Source: CBDUQN01 sp965369375 (GTDB lineage Bacteria > Krumholzibacteriota > Krumholzibacteriia > Krumholzibacteriales > Krumholzibacteriaceae). From it: DNA of 31,292 nt. Location: assembly GCA_965369375.1 (NCBI GenBank), contig CBDUQN010000033.1:1-31292 (forward strand). The letters run 5' to 3'. Under the pieces are notes generated by a model. It did no database searches. It was given only the letters and a program-made list of their open reading frames with translations, and was not told the DNA's origin. Numbering within the stretch: position 1 is the stretch's first letter; each line of letters begins with the position of its first letter. The translations under genes and the position numbers were made by a program. Shown here in pieces: positions 16,800-25,121 of this stretch.

Positions 16800-17159
16800 C
16801 TATCTTCCTTTTTTGTTCCGGAGCCTGTAATTGTAGGAATTGCGTGTCATGACACCGCTTCCGTCATTATCCCGGTCACGGTCGCGATCTCTCTTGTACG
16901 CTCCCTCACAGTCATCGCATCCGTTCCCGTCACCATTGTGCCGGCCGTAGCCTGAGCCGTCCTCGGGCTTCATCCAGTCGGGATCGAGACCGTTCGGAAT
17001 TCCATCTCCGTCATCATCTCTCAGCCACTGAAAGAAGTATGCGAATGCGTTTCCCGTTCCATCCCACTTCGGGCCGAATGGACCGGTTGCCATTGATTCG
17101 GTCGCACCAAAGACCAGTAGCAGCGCTAATGTGACAGCGATAGTGGTTGCTTTTCTCAT
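16800..17159 (-). CDS. Small exported Asp/Gly-rich protein with calcium-binding-like repeat, unknown function
   Basis: 119 residues with a signal peptide of about 25 residues. The mature part holds RDDDGDGIPNGLDPDW, which matches the thrombospondin type 3-like calcium loop DxDxDGxxDxxD, and a second Asp/Gly-rich stretch, GRHNGDGNGCDDCEGAYK, followed by alternating Arg/Asp (about 90-97). There is a Cys pair (CDDC). Such modules bind Ca2+ in exported proteins of FCB-type bacteria. The start is supported by GGAGGTG before the ATG, and a good terminator follows. I do not know the family. A structural or metal-buffering role is possible; its place next to the metal operon may be chance. Confidence 0.7.
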   Translation of the reverse strand: MRKATTIAVTLALLLVFGATESMATGPFGPKWDGTGNAFAYFFQWLRDDDGDGIPNGLDPDWMKPEDGSGYGRHNGDGNGCDDCEGAYKRDRDRDRDNDGSGVMTRNSYNYRLRNKKGR

Positions 17160-17313
17160 TGTTCACCTCCATTTGGTCAAAAGTACTGCATCCAACAAAC
17201 CAACCTTTAGCCTGGGAATGAACGCAAGCTTCGCACCATTTCTGATGAACTAGGGCAATTTGTGTAATAACAATAGATTATAGCAGTAGCTGCTGGCATA
17301 GACGGATTAAAAG

Positions 17314-17329
17314 TGTACCGTAAGGTACA
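17314..17329. repeat. Short perfect hairpin with GTAA tetraloop
   Basis: TGTACC (17314-17319) pairs with GGTACA (17324-17329) around GTAA. It lies 31 nt upstream of the first codon of the truncated nucleotidyltransferase relic. The role is unknown; the surrounding 17160-17359 shows no other gene. Confidence 0.25.
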
Positions 17330-17359
17330 GTCTGGAGGTTCATCTGTACGAAATGGTGA

Positions 17360-17809
17360 ACGGATAACAAATATCAATCCTATGATCTGGATTTCGTCGA
17401 GAACACTCCAACAAGCAGAAAACGAATCTCGGAGGTGCTTTCAGAAATAGGCTTTGTTGAAAAAGATCACTTCTACGCACATACACATACCGATTTTGTA
17501 ATAGATTTTCCAGCAGGGCCCTTGGCCGTGGGGAGCGAACCGGTACGCGAGATCCACGAAATGAATTTTTCGACCGGGTGTCTCTCATTGCTATCACCGA
17601 CGGATTGTGTCAAGGATCGGCTTACCGCTTACTATCACTGGACCGATCTACAATGTCTCGAGCAGGCACTGCTCGTAGCCGGAGCGAGGGAGATAAGCCT
17701 CAAAGAGATCCAGCGATGGTCGGTCAGTGAGAACAAGACAGCCGAGTATAAAGAGATAAAAAGCAAGCTCATGGATGCCGCGCAGCGTCGTGGAAATGCA
17801 AAGCAGTAA
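17360..17809 (+). pseudogene. 5'-truncated nucleotidyltransferase-like gene
   Basis: The frame after the stop at 17357-17359 reads YQSYDLDFVE, then GFVEKDHFYAHTHTDFVIDFPAGPLAVGSEPV and LLSPTDCVKDRLTAYYHWTDLQCLEQALLVA. I recall this as the C-terminal two thirds of a widespread nucleotidyltransferase-fold family of about 200 residues, related to AbiEii-type proteins, in which the missing N-terminal part would carry the GG and first-strand motifs. No start codon or ribosome site lies before the homologous part, although ATG 17435 begins an internal 124-codon frame that could be translated. Nothing nearby looks like the missing front or a partner antitoxin. Family by motif memory; the truncation is seen directly. 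Confidence 0.55.
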
Positions 17810-17894
17810 CATCCATACAAGAATGGTAGCTATGAAAAGATTGCTGTTTGGTGCAGCCATTATAAATGAATATAACCGGCGGACTAAAGGGTAA

Positions 17895-18419
17895 TCAGTC
17901 GAGTGACTCGACCTTCTTCTTCATCGCTTTCCAATCGAAGCCCTTTGCGATCTCGAGCCCTTCCTCGACGGTAAGATCCTCGAAGGACAGTATAAAGATG
18001 GCCCCGGTCTTCTCGCCCGGCGCCAGAACCACTGTGACGGCGCCGGAGTGCCCCTTCTTGTCGTACATCGTGTGGATCATGAAGCCGTCGATCGCCTTGG
18101 TAGCGACCTTGCCTTCGGACGATTCAAAATTCATCTCACCCTGGGCGGTGAAGGCGCCCACCGCCGCGGCGTTCCCGGCAATGATCATGGCGTTGATCTC
18201 GTTGTCGCCTTTCGAGTAGCTCCGATGCGCCTGCAGCATCTTCATCCCCGGCATATCCATGGCCAGGCCTTCCGGATCCTCTCCCTTCCATCCCTCGATA
18301 TCCTCGAGGAGCTCATAGAGCTTCTCGTACTTCTCGGCGTGAAGTCCGGCGGGAATGACGGCCTGGGCGAGAGAGACAACGGCGAAGACCAGGGTCGCGG
18401 AAATGATCGCTCTTTTCAT
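17895..18419 (-). CDS. Small exported protein, unknown function
   Basis: 174 residues. Signal peptide of 20 residues (ATLVFAVVSLAQA), then an acidic helical start (YEKLYELLEDIEGWKGEDPEGL) and a mixed alpha/beta body with ALAPGEK-type turns; LAPGEKTGAIFILSFEDLTVEEGLEIAKGF closes it. The pattern 'secreted, about 150 residues, one polar helix then strands' resembles several unnamed periplasmic proteins but I cannot name it. AGGAGG precedes the ATG, and a perfect -10 box lies upstream at 18499-18504. It converges on the nucleotidyltransferase relic. Confidence 0.7.
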   Translation of the reverse strand: MKRAIISATLVFAVVSLAQAVIPAGLHAEKYEKLYELLEDIEGWKGEDPEGLAMDMPGMKMLQAHRSYSKGDNEINAMIIAGNAAAVGAFTAQGEMNFESSEGKVATKAIDGFMIHTMYDKKGHSGAVTVVLAPGEKTGAIFILSFEDLTVEEGLEIAKGFDWKAMKKKVESLD

Positions 18420-18498
18420 TCTGTTTCCTCCTGCTTGAGTGAAAACGGGCAGCGTGCTTCTTTATCCCTTTGACTGGTTTAGCCGGGAAAACGACACA

Positions 18499-18504
18499 AT
18501 TATA
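18499..18504 (-). promoter_or_regulatory. Probable -10 box for the 17895-18419 gene
   Basis: A perfect TATAAT on the minus strand, about 80 nt before the start codon, predicts a start near 18492 and a leader of about 73 nt. No good -35 stands 16-18 nt upstream, so the call is tentative. Confidence 0.35.
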
Positions 18505-18546
18505 CTTGAAATAAAAGGGGGCGGAATAAATAAGGAGGTTCACGCT

Positions 18547-18705
18547 ATGGAACTTAGCATTGTCGCTCGGGTCGGTCGGGAGCGGTTGTTCATACGTGCT
18601 CGAGGTCATCCCAAAAAGAGCTCCCGCATTTCACGACAAGCACAAATCCTTGATTATTATAAGCCAACACACGTAAAATTGTCTCGTTACTCTAAAATGA
18701 GTTAA
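18547..18705 (+). CDS. Possible 52-residue basic protein
   Basis: An AAGGAGG (18532-18538) stands 8 nt before ATG 18547 and the frame runs 52 codons to TAA. The product (MELSIVARVGRERLFIRARG, then a Lys/Arg/Ser/Tyr-rich tail) is basic and has no recognisable motif. The good ribosome site is the only support. It could be the leftover start of a lost gene. It fills most of the 315-nt gap between the flanking genes. Confidence 0.2.
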   Translation: MELSIVARVGRERLFIRARGHPKKSSRISRQAQILDYYKPTHVKLSRYSKMS

Positions 18706-18734
18706 ACGAGATGACTAAGAGAAAGGAGCATATG

Positions 18735-20150
18735 ATGCGGATCCAAATCTACAGAAGCTGCTTCATTGTTGCGATTCTATTTGCAATCGCAATCGGATTT
18801 TTATTCTCGTGCAGTTCGGACGACTCGCCGACTGGAGGTTCAGCATCGAGCGTGATCACTTCGTTCAAGTTCCTGAAGGCGGATAATCCGATGCTGGCCG
18901 GGGATGCAATCGGACAGATCGACCAGGGGGACACCATTATAGTCGTCGAATTAAAGAATGCACTGCCGTGTCACGAGTACAGTCTCGTGGCAACATTTAC
19001 CACCGATGCCCTTTACGTGCGGTGCGAAGGACGTGAAGTGGAGAGTGGATCGACAGCCCTTTACTATGTACCATGGAAGAGATTTGCGGTAACCGTGGGT
19101 AATGACAGCAGGATTTACACTGTCAAGATCCGCCAGCGGCTTGACGCTTTTGTTTCGAACCAGAGCGCAGACAAAATATGGTTTAATACGGGCTTCGGTT
19201 TCTTCGGAGAGAGCGGGCAAAGTATCGGATCGGTCCTCTCGTACGACGCGGCTCTCGGTGATCTCGATGGTGATGGAGATATCGACGCATTCGTTGCCAA
19301 TTACCGCGAAAGCAAGAAGATCTGGCTGAACAACGGCCTCGGCATGTTTACCGACAGCGGCCAGAGCCTGCAGTCCTCGTACTCTTATGGAGTCGCCCTC
19401 GGCGATCTCGACTCTGACGGCGATCTCGATGCATTCATAGCGAACGAAAACAATACTCCAGACGAAGTATGGCTGAATGACGGTTTGGGGACCTTTACAG
19501 ACAGCGGCCAGAATCTCGGATCTTCGTTTTCATACGGAGTGACGCTTGGCGATCTCGACGGCGACGGCGATCTGGATGCCTTTGTGGCGGATGCCGTAAG
19601 GGGAAACAAGGTCTGGCTGAACGACGGCGCTGGTTTCTTTACCGACAGCGGTCAGAACCTCGGCTCGGCACAGTCCGATGAAGCGGCCCTCGGTGATCTC
19701 GACGGTGACGGCGATCTCGACGTGTTCGTGGCGAATCGGGGAGCGGGAAACGCGGTCTGGCTGAACGACGGGGGCGGCGCGTTCACCGACACGGGGCAGA
19801 ACCTCGGAACGGCATTATCCGTCGATGTGTCGCTCGGCGATCTCGACAACGACGGCGATCTCGACGCCTTCGTGGCGAATCAGAATGGATCCGATAAGGT
19901 CTGGCTGAACGACGGCGCGGGCGTCTTTACCGACAGCGGCCAGAGTCTCGGGAACTTCACATCCCGCGGGATTGCTCTCGGTGATCTCGACAACGACGGC
20001 GACCTCGACGCCTTTGTAGCGAATTCTGGCTATCAGGCCAATAATCCGGTTTGGCTGAACGACGGTGGGGGCACCTTCACGGATAACGGCCAGATACTGG
20101 GGTCTGCATATTCCCAAGATGTAGATCTCGGTGATCTCGTCGGTTATTGA
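18735..20150 (+). CDS. Lipoprotein with seven VCBS/FG-GAP repeats, C-terminally cut short
   Basis: 471 residues. ATG 18735 is preferred over 18732 because AAGGAG (18723-18728) then lies 6 nt away. A lipoprotein-type signal ends at Cys26 (FLFSC). After a roughly 110-residue N-terminal domain come seven repeats of about 48-50 residues, each DAFVAN...VWLNDG.G.FTDSGQ.LG...LGDLDGDGDL, the integrin-alpha-like VCBS/FG-GAP unit with a calcium-binding DxDxDG loop. These fold into a beta-propeller used for adhesion or ligand binding on the cell surface. The seventh unit stops inside the loop (LGDLVGY), where the bases correspond to an earlier repeat with substitutions, one making TGA. A propeller lacking its last blade edge may still close. 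Confidence 0.85.
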   Translation: MRIQIYRSCFIVAILFAIAIGFLFSCSSDDSPTGGSASSVITSFKFLKADNPMLAGDAIGQIDQGDTIIVVELKNALPCHEYSLVATFTTDALYVRCEGREVESGSTALYYVPWKRFAVTVGNDSRIYTVKIRQRLDAFVSNQSADKIWFNTGFGFFGESGQSIGSVLSYDAALGDLDGDGDIDAFVANYRESKKIWLNNGLGMFTDSGQSLQSSYSYGVALGDLDSDGDLDAFIANENNTPDEVWLNDGLGTFTDSGQNLGSSFSYGVTLGDLDGDGDLDAFVADAVRGNKVWLNDGAGFFTDSGQNLGSAQSDEAALGDLDGDGDLDVFVANRGAGNAVWLNDGGGAFTDTGQNLGTALSVDVSLGDLDNDGDLDAFVANQNGSDKVWLNDGAGVFTDSGQSLGNFTSRGIALGDLDNDGDLDAFVANSGYQANNPVWLNDGGGTFTDNGQILGSAYSQDVDLGDLVGY

Positions 20151-20180
20151 TATTAAGGGAATATCGGCGCGCTCGTGTTT

Positions 20181-22268
20181 CTACTCGCTCGATGGCAATT
20201 GTTTCTGAACTCTCTTCAGGAGTTCTCTGATCCCCTTGTTCTCCGGCTGGAGCTCGAGAGCACGGGTGAGAAGCGAAATTGCTTCCGCTTTCTGTCCCTG
20301 ACCGAATCGAGCGCGGGCGAATTCGATAAGTATTGATTCGTCGTACGGCATGAGACGGTGAGCCGTTTCGTATTCATGCGTAGCTTCTCTGATGCTGCCT
20401 GTTTTCAAAAGAAAACGTGCATGATTCTGCCGCACCTTTGAATCTTCCGGATTGAGCCGAACTGCGCGCTCGAAATCGCTTTGCGCATTCACCCGATCTC
20501 CCTGGATGAAGTATGCAACCGCTCGGCCATTGTATGCGGCGGCATTGCGTGGGGAGAGTCTCAAGAGCCGCTGGTAGTGATCAATCGCATTCTTTGCATC
20601 TCCACGGCTGAAGTATGCATGCGCCGCGCCGCCCAGTTTTCTTATCGTGTGCATACGCCACGCCTCGCCGGCGATTATCAGCAAGCATACTGCGCATGCT
20701 GCCAATGCAATTCGACGCGCCCTTCTCGAGAGTCCCGTCTCCCGGAATTCGAGATAGACCAGCCACGCAGGAACCAGTATGTAGGGAGCGAGCTTCAATC
20801 TCAGCAGTGCCGGGATTGCCAATGTTTGCGGGTCGGAAAACTCCGGTAACGTGAAAGCGAACGCCATCGCGATCGCCACTGCCGGGGCACCCACGCGGTG
20901 GCGGCGTGCCAGCAGCGGCAGCAGCAGTAGCATTGCAACCGAATAATAATTTAACCAGTTGTGCGCCATCCAGCCTATCGCCGCAAAGAGAACGAGGGAA
21001 CGGCGCGGTAGGGCAGTGACGAAGCCATCATCCTTGCTCCGGTAAAACATTACCGCCAACGTTGCCAGTGATGCGACTGAGAGAATTGCCGGCAGAAGGA
21101 ACCCGTCAATGCCGAGCGACGACAATCCCCTGCTGAGACTGACGTTGTTGCCGGCGATCCCTTTTGATGAGAACTGAGCTATTATCTTGTAAAAGAAATC
21201 CAACCAGGAGCGCCCGCTGAAAGTGGCCGCAAGGGCGAGCACGCCCGTACCCGCCACGCACCACGCGATGAGTTGAAACCACTGGCGGGACAATCCGTCT
21301 GTCTTTTTGCTCTGCAGGCGGCGTAAGCCCGCGCGAACAAGCCGGACGGCAGCGGGGAGGAGCAAGATAAAGGGAAACAGTTTGATAAGACCGGCCCAGG
21401 CAATGGCGACTCCGGCCTGTGCAGTGGCGAGACGCTGCATTGCATAGAGCGCAATTGCCACCGGAAGATAGAGACCGGCGAAGACCAATCCGGGGAATGC
21501 GAAGCTGACGAAATCCCACGATGCAAATACGAGCGCCGCCATGGCCAACCGGCGGGTAACGTCCAGGCCGAGAGTGATTCCCACTACCCAGGTGAGGACA
21601 AGAACGGCCACGATCTGCCAGGCGAGATTGAGGTACGCTGTTGCCGGACCGATCGATCCGTAGAGTGTCGGGTCCATATGTCTGACGAGTGCGTAGAAGG
21701 GCGAGCCGTTGAAGCCTGCATCCCGGGTGAGTTCACGTCCATACATCCCGGCGGCGGCCAGTCTTACGTCACGCTTGAAATCGTCGATTTGCGATGCCGG
21801 CAGGTTTTCGTTCAGGATGCGCCGGGCTTCCCGCTGAAGAGTTCCCGTTTGTCGCGCCCGATCGCTCAGGTCTGCCAGTGACGCAAGAGGATCGAACTCC
21901 ACACCCTCATCGCGCATCATGTCAATGAAGTATGCGCGCTGTTCGGTTGCGTGTTCGCGCACCCAGCTGTCGGGCTGTCCGAGATCCCGCATGCCGATCT
22001 GCGGTTTCTCCAGTGCCGCATTGACCATTTTGTAGAGATTCTGATAGGGAAACGGATATTTTGCACCGAGGAAGTAGTGAACGAGGTTTCCATGGATCAG
22101 GTTGTACGGCTGCACGTTCAAGACCAGTGCATTGGCGATGCCCACGACAAGCAAGCAAAGCCAAACCGCGCGGGCAACATGCGTGCGGAGCCTCAGGGCG
22201 AGCACTGCCGCGCAGACCACCATCAGCAAGATACAGATTTCACGAGGACTGATTGTCGAAAACGCCAC
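20181..22268 (-). CDS. Multi-spanning membrane protein, GT-C glycosyltransferase-like, with C-terminal TPRs
   Basis: 695 residues with a GTG start (22268) and no strong ribosome site, so the start may be slightly internal. After two N-terminal helices comes a long periplasmic loop (about 60-200) with NLVHYFLGAKYPFPYQNLY and, near its end, RDAGFNGSPFYALVRHMDP; HYF-GAKYF and GYN-xP elements of this kind occur in GT-C-type integral membrane glycosyltransferases that use lipid-linked sugars. About eight more hydrophobic segments follow to about 540. The C-terminus (about 545-690) is four TPRs (HYQRLLRLSPRNAAAYNGRA, AQSDFERAVRLNPEDSKVRQ and so on). The membrane and TPR parts are clear; the GT-C assignment is tentative. 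A role in surface glycan or protein glycosylation is inferred. Confidence 0.65.
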   Translation of the reverse strand: MAFSTISPREICILLMVVCAAVLALRLRTHVARAVWLCLLVVGIANALVLNVQPYNLIHGNLVHYFLGAKYPFPYQNLYKMVNAALEKPQIGMRDLGQPDSWVREHATEQRAYFIDMMRDEGVEFDPLASLADLSDRARQTGTLQREARRILNENLPASQIDDFKRDVRLAAAGMYGRELTRDAGFNGSPFYALVRHMDPTLYGSIGPATAYLNLAWQIVAVLVLTWVVGITLGLDVTRRLAMAALVFASWDFVSFAFPGLVFAGLYLPVAIALYAMQRLATAQAGVAIAWAGLIKLFPFILLLPAAVRLVRAGLRRLQSKKTDGLSRQWFQLIAWCVAGTGVLALAATFSGRSWLDFFYKIIAQFSSKGIAGNNVSLSRGLSSLGIDGFLLPAILSVASLATLAVMFYRSKDDGFVTALPRRSLVLFAAIGWMAHNWLNYYSVAMLLLLPLLARRHRVGAPAVAIAMAFAFTLPEFSDPQTLAIPALLRLKLAPYILVPAWLVYLEFRETGLSRRARRIALAACAVCLLIIAGEAWRMHTIRKLGGAAHAYFSRGDAKNAIDHYQRLLRLSPRNAAAYNGRAVAYFIQGDRVNAQSDFERAVRLNPEDSKVRQNHARFLLKTGSIREATHEYETAHRLMPYDESILIEFARARFGQGQKAEAISLLTRALELQPENKGIRELLKRVQKQLPSSE

Positions 22269-22326
22269 GGATCATTCCGATCATTTAAGGCCAGATCTGA
22301 TGTCGAGGTAACCGCACGCGCACAAT

Positions 22327-22351
22327 CAAGATGTTATATTACCACATCTTG
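22327..22351. repeat. Perfect 8-bp inverted repeat upstream of the GT-C-like gene
   Basis: CAAGATGT (22327-22334) and ACATCTTG (22344-22351) are separated by 9 nt. A 16-bp palindrome, CTTTTTTCGAAAAAAG, lies at 22384-22399. Both are between the GT-C-like gene and the S41 relic, with 22269-22444 otherwise empty. They could be an operator or terminator parts. Confidence 0.3.
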
Positions 22352-22444
22352 TGAAGGTGGAATACTGGTTCCTTCAAGACTCGCTTTTTTCGAAAAAAGG
22401 CGTAATGAGGTATGTTTGCCGTGGGCCCGGCAGGCCGAACCGCG

Positions 22445-22741
22445 CTAATCCGTATCGTTGCTTGCCATCAGTTTCAGCGTGAATTCGAGCACCGCGCAGA
22501 GGTGCCCGGTCGACGAGAAGCAGCCACCATCGATGAGGATGTAGAGGCTGCCGCCGAAGCGGTCTTCGGCAAGCGGCACCGGTCTGGCGAATGCTTCGCT
22601 CTGGCGATATGCCTTTGCAAAATATGTCACCGGGCGAGGGGCTATGTACGACAGAAGATGAGTTGTGCAGAACGGGTCCCCGCCATCGTTGCACCTGAAG
22701 TCGAGGATCACATTCGGTATTTTTATCCGCTTGACACCGTT
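22445..22741 (-). pseudogene. C-terminal fragment of an S41 (tail-specific) peptidase
   Basis: Reading the minus strand from 22741 gives KIPNVILDFRCNDGGDPFCT, then SYIAPRPVTYFAKAY, then LYILIDGGCFSSTGHLCAVLEF and a stop 11 residues later. The V-I-L-D-x-R-x-N-D-G-G-D block and the GGxFSSTGHLC block with its catalytic Ser are the two hallmark stretches of S41 peptidases. Only about 99 residues remain, with a stop just before the first block and no GGTYTC-type end segment. Intact members exceed 300 residues. It is on the same strand as the GH130 gene but has no start or ribosome site. A relic is by far the best reading. Confidence 0.65.
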
Positions 22742-22771
22742 TTATGAAAAGTAACGAAAAGTGATGTCACT

Positions 22772-23953
22772 CTATATTCCAAGCTTGCAGTGAACCCATA
22801 AATATTCTAATAATTTTTCTAGATTACAGCTCAAAAGGATAACGTATTTATCAGCAGCCCCTGCATAGAGAATCAGTTTGTCTTTTCGAATGAAAGCACC
22901 AACTGGAAAAACGACCGCAGGTACTTCAATACTATACTGATCATCACCATATAATTCATAAGTAGCGGAGGGAATATAAAGCGGTTGTTGTGTTCGACAA
23001 AGCACTTTCCTTGGATCATCAAGGTCCAGAAGAGCAGCGCATATGGAGTAACCTCTTTCAATTTTATCTGACAAACCATAGGCATTGCAAACATGATCCC
23101 CTATTTCACCAACAGCATGATAAATGAACAACCAACCTCGATCAGTTTTAATTACCTGAGTGCTTGGACCAATTTTCTCCTTTTCGTGCGGATAATGTCC
23201 CGCTTCCAAAAGCAAACTTTGGCTTCGTCGGTCATAGATTTTCTGCCAGTATTCTCTATTCATTAGTGGATCTAGCAATTGATCGATCCCGGCGTCTAGA
23301 AAATCCAAGTGAATATTGGGATGAAAGCGTAAAGATATGGGATTTTTGCCATTTACTTGCTCTGAGAAAGGTACAGCATTACGCGAATCGAAGGCATTGA
23401 TCATACCATGATAAGTGATCTTCAAAAAATCGCTTGTAGAGTAAATAGCGATACGGTCTGCGTTTGTGTATTTAAATGGAGGTTTAACTTTACCACATCC
23501 GACCAGCAAATACAATTGGTTGTATTTCACAATCCGAATATCTTCAATTCCATAAATGAAATCCTGGTGATCTGTTCCATTCCCTTGAATTGCTACGTTA
23601 TGGTATCTCGTGAAATGGATGCCATCATCACTTATTAAAGGCCAAACTTCAGAGATATAGTTTTCAAGGCAGATGCGCTCGATGCCGGTCCTCTCATCAA
23701 TGAACTTACCCTCATAATATTCTTTATGACACCTTGGCATTAAAATGATACTGTCCTGAAAAATCTCAGCCCCACCGTTGAATACAGCACCAATTTTTAA
23801 CTCGCCGCTTTCATACCAAGTTAGTCCAAGGTCTTGTGGCTTTACGATAGGATTGCCTTCAAAAGAAGCCAGCTTGAAAATAAACTCACCGGAATCAAGT
23901 TTGATAACAGAACCTTCACCTAATTTTTTAATGGTTTCATCAAGTTTATTCAT
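22772..23953 (-). CDS. GH130 family beta-mannoside phosphorylase/hydrolase-like protein
   Basis: 393 residues, no signal peptide, so cytoplasmic. A five-bladed propeller is suggested by GELKIGAVFNGGAEIF (about 51-66), GIEDIRIV (135-142), GPSTQVIKTDRGWLFIYHAVGE (about 258-280), GYSICAALLDLDDPRKVLCR and EVPAVVFPVGAF. Asp138 lines up with the general acid of GH130 (usual motif (V/I)EDPR); Pro is replaced by Ile. The IYHAVGE His corresponds to a phosphate-contacting residue of the phosphorylases. Typical substrates are beta-1,2- or beta-1,4-mannosides. Its ATG overlaps the stop of the glycosyltransferase gene by 8 nt, indicating translational coupling. Base composition is markedly AT-rich against its neighbours. 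Confidence 0.82.
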   Translation of the reverse strand: MNKLDETIKKLGEGSVIKLDSGEFIFKLASFEGNPIVKPQDLGLTWYESGELKIGAVFNGGAEIFQDSIILMPRCHKEYYEGKFIDERTGIERICLENYISEVWPLISDDGIHFTRYHNVAIQGNGTDHQDFIYGIEDIRIVKYNQLYLLVGCGKVKPPFKYTNADRIAIYSTSDFLKITYHGMINAFDSRNAVPFSEQVNGKNPISLRFHPNIHLDFLDAGIDQLLDPLMNREYWQKIYDRRSQSLLLEAGHYPHEKEKIGPSTQVIKTDRGWLFIYHAVGEIGDHVCNAYGLSDKIERGYSICAALLDLDDPRKVLCRTQQPLYIPSATYELYGDDQYSIEVPAVVFPVGAFIRKDKLILYAGAADKYVILLSCNLEKLLEYLWVHCKLGI

Positions 23954-25073
23954 TAGATAATTTCTTTTCTCTAGCTTTCATTAAATCCTCGAATAATTCA
24001 AGATACCTATTCGCAATTCGTTCAGCACCATGTTGTTCAAGATATGATTCAACCTTTCCGAGGTTGAATTTATTATTGAACACGTCAATCAGTTTGTCTT
24101 TCAGATCATCAAAATCCTGATATTTCCAAATTTCATCACCATGATTTTCAACGTAATTTGATTCATGAAACAGAATTGGACAACCGGAACCTAGGACTTG
24201 ACAAACTGAACTAGAGACGACTGCATGATACTTTGTAGATGACTCCCTATGAATAAGCAATGCATCGGAAGCGTGTAGGTAAGTATATAGCTCCTCTTGG
24301 GAAAGAGGTCTGACCTGAAGATCTATAAAATCATATTTCTTTTTTGCTTTGTGAAGTTCCTGAACTTCACTTTCAGGATTAGCAATTATTATATATCTGA
24401 GACGACATTCTTTAGCTAGATCTTTCAAGGTTGGTAAAACAGCTACTATATCTTTTGGTCTGAAACCAAAGGAGAAGACGATTTTTTCATCCAAATGGAG
24501 GCCGATTATTTTTCTTGCTTCCTTTTTATCACCCGGTTCGAGTGACTTGCAAGGATAGGGAATCATGTGTATTTTCTCTGGGGGAAATGATTTGATCAGG
24601 TAGTTTCTGTATCTTTGATCAAAACAGACCAGAGCATCCCAGTCAAATTTATAGTAAAAAGGATCTTCTGGGGCTTTACCTTCGTGGACTATCAAACAGG
24701 TGATAGCCTTTTTTTGTATCTCAGGAAAGACTTCGAGTAATTTTTCAGCTGGTAACCTTTCTAAGTTTTGAGCGACAAAGACGTTGTAATCTTTATTTAA
24801 AAGTGGGGAGGGATCGAATTGACTGGCTCTAGTGAATGGAACAACCTCATCAACCTGAAAGTGTCTGATTACATAATCTTCGTCTTTCTGATAAGTGGGC
24901 CTAGCATCGGGATGTCTTATGGCGGAAAATACCGTAAGTTTGTCCCCCAATGACAACCAAGCTCTACCTATTAATTCCGCATGAATCGAAGGCCCGTTTG
25001 CGGCATTCCAAAGACACATCATTCCTATTTTCATCTTTGCCATTCTTGTTGAAGTTTCTTTAGGACATTGCAT
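23946..25073 (-). CDS. GT4-like family glycosyltransferase
   Basis: 375 residues from the first ATG; the conserved start MKIGMMCLWN suggests the true start is ATG 25034 (or 25043), giving about 362 residues. No clear ribosome site decides it. The GT-B fold is indicated by an N-terminal NGPSIHAELIGRAWLSLGD and a C-terminal domain beginning KIVFSFGFRPKDIVAVLPTL (about 200-220), then IIANPESEVQEL, VRPLSQEELYTYLHASDALLIH and VSSSVCQVLGSGCPILFHES, where GT4 enzymes place the donor-binding E(x)7E-like site. The sugar donor is unknown. It precedes and overlaps the GH130 gene, and the pair is AT-rich, so joint transfer and a linked mannose-glycan role are plausible. Confidence 0.75.
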   Translation of the reverse strand: MQCPKETSTRMAKMKIGMMCLWNAANGPSIHAELIGRAWLSLGDKLTVFSAIRHPDARPTYQKDEDYVIRHFQVDEVVPFTRASQFDPSPLLNKDYNVFVAQNLERLPAEKLLEVFPEIQKKAITCLIVHEGKAPEDPFYYKFDWDALVCFDQRYRNYLIKSFPPEKIHMIPYPCKSLEPGDKKEARKIIGLHLDEKIVFSFGFRPKDIVAVLPTLKDLAKECRLRYIIIANPESEVQELHKAKKKYDFIDLQVRPLSQEELYTYLHASDALLIHRESSTKYHAVVSSSVCQVLGSGCPILFHESNYVENHGDEIWKYQDFDDLKDKLIDVFNNKFNLGKVESYLEQHGAERIANRYLELFEDLMKAREKKLSNE

Positions 25074-25121
25074 ATATATTTAGGCCGAGCAAAAATCTTT
25101 ATGAAATACTTCGATGTTCGC

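Noticed and set aside
18900..20150. Tandem DNA repeats in the VCBS gene considered as a mobile or assembly repeat
   Set aside because: The units are coding, in frame and diverged, as expected for protein-level repeats of a propeller.
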